The notes under the pieces were generated by a model that was not told where the DNA came from, ran no database searches, and saw only the letters and a list, made by a program, of their open reading frames with translations. The position numbers and the translations under genes are program-made. From contig NZ_JAAAMG010000004.1 of assembly GCF_010500815.1 (NCBI RefSeq), forward strand, positions 1 through 50,090: 50,090 bases of DNA, in the 5' to 3' direction. The number at the start of each line of letters is the position of its first letter. The stretch's first letter is position 1. This document shows positions 39,189 to 47,100 of the stretch, piece after piece. Origin of the DNA: Jiella pacifica (GTDB taxonomy: Bacteria; Pseudomonadota; Alphaproteobacteria; Rhizobiales; Rhizobiaceae).

Positions 39189-42100
39189 TGGTCCAGCCGC
39201 TGAAGTTCTCGATGATCATGACGCTCGACGCCAAGGGCGTCGGGCAAGGCGCGAAAGACGCGCGTCAGGAGATCACCGCGACCGGCCAGGCGGCCAAGGC
39301 CGCCGGCGGCGACCTCGGCACGATGACGGCAGCGATGAAGGCCGAGGCCGCCGCGGCCGAGGACGTCCGGCGTGCGTTGAGCGGCGCGGCCGGAGCGGAG
39401 GTCGCCTATCGCGAAGAGGTGCAGCGGCGGCTCGGTGCGAACCAAAACCGGGTCGGCGCACCGCTTCTGCCTCCCGGGTTGGGCGGCGGGAGCGGCGGCC
39501 CGACCGACCTGCCGCCGCAGAACCAGTCACCGATGCTCGCCGAGATCCGCGAGCGCTACAATCCGCTCTACAAGATCGGCCAGGACTACAAGCGGACGCT
39601 CGCCGAGATCGCCGCCGCCGAGCGCACGGCCGGGCTCGCCAGCGCCGAGGCGAACGTCTACCGCCGCCAGGCGGCCGAGCTTGCCGAGCGGCAGATGCGG
39701 GCACTGACCCGAGGCGAGCGCAATCAATCGGTGGCGGGCGGATTCCTGCAGAGGGTCGGCTTCCGGCCCGACCAGGGGATGAACCTGCTCCGGCAGGGCG
39801 GCGACGTCGGCACCATGGCGCTGATGGGCGCCTCGGCGACCCAGATCCTGACCAGCCAGGGCTTCCAGATCGCCGAGGTCTTTGCCGATGCCGAGGGCGG
39901 TGCCAAGAAGGCACTGAAGGGCATCGGGCAGGAAGTGCTCGGCCTGACGCGGTTCATCACGCCAGGGACAGTTGCCATGACGGCCTTTGCCGGCGCAACT
40001 GCCGTCATGGCGCTGCGGACGAGCGAGGCAGAACGCTCGATCACCGAATCGGAAAAGGCGGTCCGCAGTTACAACGAGGCGCTAAAGGACACCAGCACGA
40101 TCTATGGCGACGTTTCCGCCGGGGCGGCAGCGGTCATGTCGCGAGAACTCCGAGTTTCGCCGGACCTCGCGCAGGCCCGCCTTGATGCGGCGGTCCGCCA
40201 GCAACAGCTGGCAAGAGGTCAAGCGTCGGACGCCGTCGTCGAGAACGTCGCGAACTTCCGGACCTCGACCCTCGAAGGGCTTCAGAGCGCGGCCGACTGG
40301 CTGACGAATTCGAACTATCGTCGGACCGTCGGGGACGTTCAGTCGCTGGTCTCGGAACTGGTGCGAGGCAAGGCGAACGCCGCCGAATTCCAGGAAAGCC
40401 TTGCCGACATTCGGCTCGATCCGGATACGCCGGACGCCGTGCGCAAATGGATCGACGAGCTGCTCTCGCTTTCCGACGCGGCGCGGCAGGCTGAGGCTCG
40501 GGCCGTCGCCTTACGCAAAGCCGTGGAGGAAACGCGCCGCGCGGCCGCCAGAGGCGCCTACCGGGAGGCCGCTGGCGAACTCGCCTCGCTGGTGCCTGCG
40601 AATCTAACGTCGCGCCAGGAGATCGAGCGGGCCTATTCCCAAACGATCGGCCGGATCCACGAGCTGCGCGAAAGCCCGCGTTTCGTTGAGGGCAAGAGAA
40701 ACATCGCCGACGCGCAGCGCAAGGCGGCCCTCGACGAACTGACCCGCCAGGAAGAGATCCGCCGGCAGGGCGTGTTGCTCGACATCCAGTCGATCGGCGC
40801 CCGCACAACAGCCGAGCGGGCGGCGATCGAGAGCGCGAAGGCGTTCAACCAGGCGCTAACCGATCCGAGCCTCGAAGAGCATGAGCGGCGGCTGCGCGGC
40901 AGCGAGGCGGCGCTACGGGTCTATGCCGAGGCACAGCGCGAGGCGAATGACGCTGCCCGGAATGCGGCAGACGAACTGGCGCTGGCCGGACTTGAGGGGC
41001 ATGCCCGTCAGCTCGCGGCGATCAATCAGGAGGTCGCCCGGCAGATCGAACTCAATCCGCAGCTCGCCGAGACCTGGCAGGCCTATGGCGCGGCGCGGCG
41101 GGCGGCGCTGGCGATCGAGACGCGGCAGAGCCTCTTTCGGCCGCAGGAAGAGGAGCTGGCGAAGATCGAGGCCGAGGCCGCGGCGATCGGCGCCTCCGCG
41201 GCGGAGCGCCGGCGGATCATGGCGGATCTGCAGGCCGAGCAGGACATCCGCCGGGCTGGCATCGACGTGATGAGCGATGAGGCAGATGGCTATCGCCAGA
41301 ACGCCAGGGCGCTCGCCGAATACCGGGCCGACGTCGAACGGGCCGGCGAGGCCTGGCAGAGCGTCCAGGCGGCCGGGTCGAGCGCTCTCGACACGTTGCT
41401 CGATGCGGGCCTCGACAGCTCAGCCTCCATCGCCGACGCTTTCGACCAGGCCGGCAAGGACATCGTCAAGTCACTCTTCGACCTGTCCGTCCGCAATCCG
41501 CTGCAGAACCTCCTGACCGGTGCCGAGGCCCCGACGCTCGATGATCTCGGCGGCTTCGAGGGGATCTGGGCACGCATCACCGGACAGGAGGTGAAGAAGC
41601 CGACGGCGCCCGCGATCACGCTCGCCGAGCGCGGTTCCTCGACCGACATGCCGCTGTACGTCTCGCTGGTCGGCCCGGGCATCGGGAGCATGCCCGGCTT
41701 GATCGGGCCCGGTGGGGCTGCGGGCGCCCTCGACCGGCTCGCGTCGGGGTCGGGCGAAGGCGCCTTCCTGCAGCTCGTCCGGAGGGCTGAGGGAACGGAA
41801 GGACCAAACGGCTACAACACGACCCTCGGCTACGGTGCCTTCACCGGCGGCGAGAAAAACCTCAGCGGCATGACGCTCGACCAGATCGATGCGCTGCAGA
41901 CGGCGATGCTGCGGCACCCTCAGAACGCCTTCAATTCGTCTGCCGTCGGCGCCTACCAGATCGTCCGCACGACGCTTCGCGGCCTGCGGGACGAGATGGG
42001 GCTTTCCGGTGAGACGCTGTTTTCGCCGCAGCTGCAGGACACGATGGCGTTGCGGCTGGCGGACAGCCGGGGCGCCTCGGTCTCGGGCCTGCGCAACGAG

Positions 42101-42868
42101 TGGGAGGGCCTGCGCGGCGTTGGCGGCGATCAGATCCTCGCAGCCTATCAGTCGCAGATGAAGGCGACGGCTTCGACCCTGTCGCAGTCCGCCTCTGCCC
42201 TGGGGCCCGCCGCGAACCAGTTCACCAGCGGGATGGAGCAGACGCTCAACGGCACGCTGCTCGGAGGTGTCGGCCAGATCGCCGATCAGTTCGTCCCTGG
42301 GCTCGGTGGCGTCCTGCAGCAGCTCATCCGCGATATCGGCAATGTCGGCGGCGGCGGGATCGGCAAGCTTTTGGGATCGCTCTTCGGCGGAGGTTCCGGG
42401 GGCGCGGACCCTTGGGCCGGGATGCGCTTTGACACCGGCGGCTACACCGGCGACGGACCACGGCACGCGGTTGCCGGCTACGTCCATGCCGGCGAGGTCG
42501 TCTGGAACCAGGACGACGTGAAGGCCGCCGGCGGCCCGAAGGCGGCCGAGGCGATCCGCATCGGCATCCGCAGCGGCGGCCGGGGCTATGAGCATGGCGG
42601 CGTGGTCGGCGGCGACCGGCCGGTCAGCGGTGCCAGGCAGGCTTCCGCCGGAACCTGGTCAGCGCCTGCGCCGATCGTCCAGATCTTCGATCAGCGCCGC
42701 GGCGGGGAGGATATCGAACGGCGCGAGGGCGTCGGGCCTGACGGCGAGCGCCGCCTGGAGATCTACGTTCGCGACAAGGTGAGAGAAGAGGTGACCGGTG
42801 CCGGCACCGACACCAATCGCGTCTTGCGCAGCGGTTACGGCGTCGCGCCGGGGCTGGTGACACGATGA
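39188..42868 (+). CDS. tail tape measure protein with embedded muralytic domain
   Basis: A 1226-residue protein that sets tail length and is ejected first. The N-terminal third is helical with TMP features (FSMIMTLDAKGVGQGAKDAR; GDVGTMALMGASATQILTSQ, plus a hydrophobic stretch near 260). Residues of about 855-990 form a lysozyme-like or muramidase domain: FLQLVRRAEGTEGPNGYNTT, GYGAFTGGEKNLSGMTLDQI, NSSAVGAYQIVRTTLRGLRD, likely used to pierce the peptidoglycan. The C-terminus is Gly-rich with GFDTGGYTGD-like (RFDTGGYTGDGPRHAVAGYV) tail motifs. Confidence 0.92.
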   Translation: MVQPLKFSMIMTLDAKGVGQGAKDARQEITATGQAAKAAGGDLGTMTAAMKAEAAAAEDVRRALSGAAGAEVAYREEVQRRLGANQNRVGAPLLPPGLGGGSGGPTDLPPQNQSPMLAEIRERYNPLYKIGQDYKRTLAEIAAAERTAGLASAEANVYRRQAAELAERQMRALTRGERNQSVAGGFLQRVGFRPDQGMNLLRQGGDVGTMALMGASATQILTSQGFQIAEVFADAEGGAKKALKGIGQEVLGLTRFITPGTVAMTAFAGATAVMALRTSEAERSITESEKAVRSYNEALKDTSTIYGDVSAGAAAVMSRELRVSPDLAQARLDAAVRQQQLARGQASDAVVENVANFRTSTLEGLQSAADWLTNSNYRRTVGDVQSLVSELVRGKANAAEFQESLADIRLDPDTPDAVRKWIDELLSLSDAARQAEARAVALRKAVEETRRAAARGAYREAAGELASLVPANLTSRQEIERAYSQTIGRIHELRESPRFVEGKRNIADAQRKAALDELTRQEEIRRQGVLLDIQSIGARTTAERAAIESAKAFNQALTDPSLEEHERRLRGSEAALRVYAEAQREANDAARNAADELALAGLEGHARQLAAINQEVARQIELNPQLAETWQAYGAARRAALAIETRQSLFRPQEEELAKIEAEAAAIGASAAERRRIMADLQAEQDIRRAGIDVMSDEADGYRQNARALAEYRADVERAGEAWQSVQAAGSSALDTLLDAGLDSSASIADAFDQAGKDIVKSLFDLSVRNPLQNLLTGAEAPTLDDLGGFEGIWARITGQEVKKPTAPAITLAERGSSTDMPLYVSLVGPGIGSMPGLIGPGGAAGALDRLASGSGEGAFLQLVRRAEGTEGPNGYNTTLGYGAFTGGEKNLSGMTLDQIDALQTAMLRHPQNAFNSSAVGAYQIVRTTLRGLRDEMGLSGETLFSPQLQDTMALRLADSRGASVSGLRNEWEGLRGVGGDQILAAYQSQMKATASTLSQSASALGPAANQFTSGMEQTLNGTLLGGVGQIADQFVPGLGGVLQQLIRDIGNVGGGGIGKLLGSLFGGGSGGADPWAGMRFDTGGYTGDGPRHAVAGYVHAGEVVWNQDDVKAAGGPKAAEAIRIGIRSGGRGYEHGGVVGGDRPVSGARQASAGTWSAPAPIVQIFDQRRGGEDIERREGVGPDGERRLEIYVRDKVREEVTGAGTDTNRVLRSGYGVAPGLVTR

Positions 42869-43221
42869 ACGTCTGGCCCGCAACCTTGCTGCAGCACGCC
42901 GAGCGAGAGGGCTTCCGGCGGGGCTTCGGCGACGGCCGCCTGTCGACGCCGACCGAGGCGGGACCAACCCGAACGCGCCGGCGCTTCTCCTACGTGCCCG
43001 AGCCGCTGCAGTGCGCCTTCCAGATGACGGATACGCAGCTGGCGACGTTCAAGGCCTTCGTCGCCGATACACTAAGGGGCGGCACGCTTCCCTTCCGCAT
43101 GCCGGCGCAGCGGGAGGACGGCGAGTGGATCGTCAAGTTCGGCGAGACCATGCCGTCCCCGGTGCCGGCCCGCACCCGGACCAAATGGCTCGTCACCCTC
43201 GATCTCGTGAGGCTGCCATGA
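42865..43221 (+). CDS. tail protein, short (distal tail region)
   Basis: A 118-residue protein with ATGA overlap to the tape measure. PEPLQCAFQMTDTQLATFKA, then FVADTLRGGTLPFRMPAQRE and RTKWLVTLDLVRLP match a small family often found directly after tape measure genes in alphaproteobacterial siphophages. It occupies the slot of lambda gpM or of the first baseplate-hub protein, so a distal tail role is probable. Confidence 0.7.
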   Translation: MNVWPATLLQHAEREGFRRGFGDGRLSTPTEAGPTRTRRRFSYVPEPLQCAFQMTDTQLATFKAFVADTLRGGTLPFRMPAQREDGEWIVKFGETMPSPVPARTRTKWLVTLDLVRLP

Positions 43222-43727
43222 GAACGGTTTCGCTAGACCTCCGGAAGGCAATGTTCGACGACGAGACCGGCGAGGTCGTGGTCCTGCTTCTGGCCTTCGA
43301 TCATCCCGATCTCGACGAGCCGATGCTGATCTCCAGCGACAATGCCGATCTCGTCGATTTCGAGGAGCAGCTGCGCGGGACCGTCAGTCGCGGCGCGACC
43401 TATCATTTCATGCCGATGGAGATCGCGCTGCCGGAGGAGGGCGAGGACGCGCAGCCGACCTTGCGCCTCACCGTCTATGACGTCGGCCAGGAGCTCGAGC
43501 CGCTTCTGCAGAAAAGCGTCACGCCGGCGACGGTGACGGCCGAGATCGTGCTCGCCTCGGCGCCAGACGATCCCGAGGTCCAGTTCGCCGACTTCGAACT
43601 GACGCAAGCCGCCATCGAGGCCGGCAATGCCGTCCTCGACCTCACCGTCGACACGCTCGCCTCCGAGCCCTTCCCGGCCGACACCTTCACGCCTGGCCGG
43701 TTCGGCGGTCTCTGGACGACGTTCTGA
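43218..43727 (+). CDS. DUF1833 family tail protein
   Basis: A 169-residue protein with the DUF1833 pattern: VVLLLAFDHPDLDEPMLISS, YHFMPMEIALPEEGEDAQPT, LRLTVYDVGQELEPLLQK, and the end FTPGRFGGLWTTF. It is a conserved tail-tip component in the position of lambda gpL. It overlaps both neighbours by 1-4 bp. Confidence 0.85.
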   Translation: MRTVSLDLRKAMFDDETGEVVVLLLAFDHPDLDEPMLISSDNADLVDFEEQLRGTVSRGATYHFMPMEIALPEEGEDAQPTLRLTVYDVGQELEPLLQKSVTPATVTAEIVLASAPDDPEVQFADFELTQAAIEAGNAVLDLTVDTLASEPFPADTFTPGRFGGLWTTF

Positions 43728-44134
43728 TGGGCAGCCGCTTCGACAGCCTCGTCGGATTGCCCTGGCTGGAGCGAGGCCGCAGCCGGGACGGCTGCGACTG
43801 CTGGGGGCTCGTCCTGATCGCCTTCCGTGAACTTCTCGGGGTCGATCTGCCGAGCTTTGCGGACTCCTACCAGACGACGGCGGACCGTCTGGCGATCGCC
43901 GACATCCTCAGCGGTGCGCGCGAACCATGGATCGCGATCTCCCCGGCGGATGCTCGGCCGATGGATGTCGTCGAGATGCGCGAGCGGCCCTGGCATGTCG
44001 GCCTCGTCATCGGGCGGGGCCAGATGCTGCACATGCCGGCGCAAAAGACCGCGCTCATCGAGCCCTTTACGACGGGTCGGCATGCGCCGCGGGTGACCGG
44101 GATCTTCAGGCATGTCTCGCAGGTGGCGTCGTGA
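43727..44134 (+). CDS. NlpC/P60 family tail-tip peptidase
   Basis: A 135-residue C40 peptidase of the lambda gpK type. The catalytic cysteine is C25 in RDGCDCWGLVLIAF and the histidine is H90 in WHVGLVIGRGQMLHMP. It would cut peptide cross-links in the cell wall during DNA entry. It stands between DUF1833 and the J-like gene, the usual order. The J start overlaps its stop by 4 bp (GTGA). Confidence 0.9.
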   Translation: MGSRFDSLVGLPWLERGRSRDGCDCWGLVLIAFRELLGVDLPSFADSYQTTADRLAIADILSGAREPWIAISPADARPMDVVEMRERPWHVGLVIGRGQMLHMPAQKTALIEPFTTGRHAPRVTGIFRHVSQVAS

Positions 44135-47100
44135 ACTCGCTCGTCCGGAGCCCGATCCAGGGCGAGCTGCTCGGCCCCGGCGAGACTGTCGAGGTCGTAG
44201 CGGCGCTTCATCCGCTGAAGCGCGAACGCGTGCGGATCCGAGTGCCCTCCGGATCGAGCGTTGCTGAGGTGGTGGAGATTTGCGCCGCCGAGGGCAAGGT
44301 CTCGCGGCTCGCGGTCGGCGCCCATGTGTCCGTCAATGGCGAGACGGTCGCGCAGGAACGTTGGGACGGACATCGCGTCGTCACCGGAGATGTCGTCGTC
44401 GTGCGGGCCGTCGCGGGCAAGGCCGTGGGCAATCTTCTGCGGACGATTCTCTCTATCGCGCTCGTTGTGTTCGCGTCCTTCATCGTCGGACCGTCTGTCC
44501 TGGGCATCGCAGGCACGATCCTCGGCACGGTCGTCTCGGCGGCGATCGTCTTCGGCGGCAACCTCGCCCTGAATTCGCTGTTCCCGGCGACCGACACCCG
44601 CGCAATCGACGACCGCAAGCAAGTCTATTCGATCTCCAGCCGGCAGAACCAGGCGGCACGCTGGCAGCCGATCCCCGTCGTCCTGGGCGAGCATCGTGTC
44701 GCCGCCAAATATGCGGCCTCGCCCTACACCGAGTTCGACGGCGACGATCAGTATCTCCGGATGCTCTTCGTCTGGGGCCATGGCCCGCTCGAACTCTCCG
44801 CGATCAAGATCGGCGAGACGCCGATCGAGGATTTCGACGACGTCGAGATCCAGACGTTCGGCGGCTATCCCGACGACGGCCAGCAGACGCTCTATCCGAG
44901 TGAGGTCGTGCAGCTCGATCTCGGCAATCTCGAACTCGCCCAGGAGGACGGGCTCGTCAAACGATCGAGCGCGGCCGAGGCGAGCGAGATCGTCGTCGAC
45001 GTCGTCTGGCCGAACGGTCTCGTCAATATCGACACCAGCACCGGCGACAAGGGCAAGCATACCTGGCGCGGCACTCTGACCCTTCGTGACGACGACACCA
45101 ATGCGGTGTTGCGAACGATCCTGATCGTCGAGAGCGCCAAGAGCTACGACCCGATCCGCAAGAGCTATCGGTTCAAGGATCTCGACGGCGTCAGGGCCTA
45201 CAGCGTCGGCCTGCAGAAGACCTCCGACGACCATGGCGACGATCACGCCGACACTGCGATCTGGTCGGCATTGAAAACCTTCCGGACGTCGCCCCCGATC
45301 GAATACGGCAAGCCACTGGCGATCACGGCGCTGCGGATCCGGGCGACGAAGCAGCTGAACGGCGTCATCACCGACCTGACCGCTCTGGCGCGAGCGAAGG
45401 CGAAGAGCTGGACCGGTTCGGCCTGGATGGACGATACGCCCACCCGAAGCGCCGCCGACCTCTTCCGGCTGGTGCTCCAGGGGCCGGGCAACGCAAGGCC
45501 CAAGACCGACGCGCAGATCGACCTCGCCGCGGTCGAGCGCTGGGCCGATCTCTGTCGGCTCTTCGGCTGGACCTTCGACATGTACCGGGACTTCAAGGCC
45601 TCGGTGCGCGACACGCTGAAGGATATCTGCGCGGCCGGGCGAGCCGTCCCGGTGTTCGTCGACGGCAAGTTCTCGGTGGCGATGGAGGACAGCCTCGCGC
45701 CGATCGTCCAGGCCTTCACGCCGCGCAACAGCCGCAATTTCTCGGTCGTCTATAACTACCGCGAGCTGCCGCACGGCCTGCGCGTCAAGTTCGTCAACCG
45801 GGACAAGGACTATGTCGAGGACGAGACCCTCGTCTTCGACGACGGCTGGAACAAGGAGACGGCAACCCTCTTCGAGCAGGTCGAGTTTCCAGGTGTCACC
45901 GATCCGGATCTGATCTTCCGTCATGCCCGCTATCGGATCGCCGAGGCCAAGCTGCGCAGCCGCGTGCTGCGTTTCACCACCGACCTGGAACACCTCGTCT
46001 GCAGTCGCGGCGACCGGCTGCGGATCGCTCATGACGTCGTCAAATTGGGTTTGAGCCAAGGTCGCATCCGGGCGGTCGCCGGCAACGAGGTGGCCGTCGA
46101 CGAGCCGGTCGTGATGGAGGCCGGCAAGAGCTACGGCATGCGCGTTCGCAAGGCGAGCGTCGTGGAGACGGTGCTGGCGATCGCCAACGATCCCGGCGAG
46201 CACCATACCGTCACCTTCACCGGCACAACGCCCTCGGTCGGCGATGCCTTCATGTTCGGCCTTGCGGGCGAGGAGACGGCCGTCTTCCGGCTCCTGTCGA
46301 TCAAGCCGGGCAAGAACTTCTCCGCCGAGCTGCAGGTCGTCGACGACGCGCCGGGCATCACCTCGGCCGACACGGGCCCGATCGTCGATCCCGGCAGTGC
46401 CGTCGTCGTCGACCCGCCACTCGCCCTCTATCGGCCGCGCAATCTCTCGCTCGCGCAGTCGATCGAGCAGCGGGACGGCATCAACGCCCAGATCACCAAG
46501 GTCTACTGGACCGTTCGCGCCGGCGGGCCACGCATGGATCGATATCTCTTGGTGGCGCAGGCCGCGATCGACGGCGTCCTCACCGAGCACCGGGCGACGG
46601 TGGCCGGCGACGTCTTCTTCGCCGAATTCGTCAATCTGGAAACCGCCGACTGGACGTTCCGCGCACAGGGCTTCACGGTCGACGGGCGTTGGACAGGGTT
46701 CTCGGACCCGATCACCCTCGACCAGATCCTGCCGGAAGACGTGATCGGCGTCGGCCTCGGTCAACTGACCCAGGCCACACGTGAGCTCCTTGCCACGATC
46801 CGGGCCGATATCGACGCGGCCGTCGAGGACGCCGAGACGCTGGCGAGCGAGCTGCAGGCCCAGGCCAACGACCTCGCCGCCGAAGCGCAGGCGCGGGTGG
46901 CCGAGGACGTCGCTCTCGCCGACGAGCTTGCCGCCGAGGCGCAGGCGCGGATCGCGGCCGTCGCCGCCAATGCCGCCGCGGTGGCCGCCGAGGCGCAGGC
47001 CCGGCTGGCGAGCGTCCAGGCGTTGGCTGACGATCTCGCGGCCGAGGCGCAGGCACGGGGAGAGGACGTCGCCACGCTTGCCGCAGCCGACGCGGCGCTG

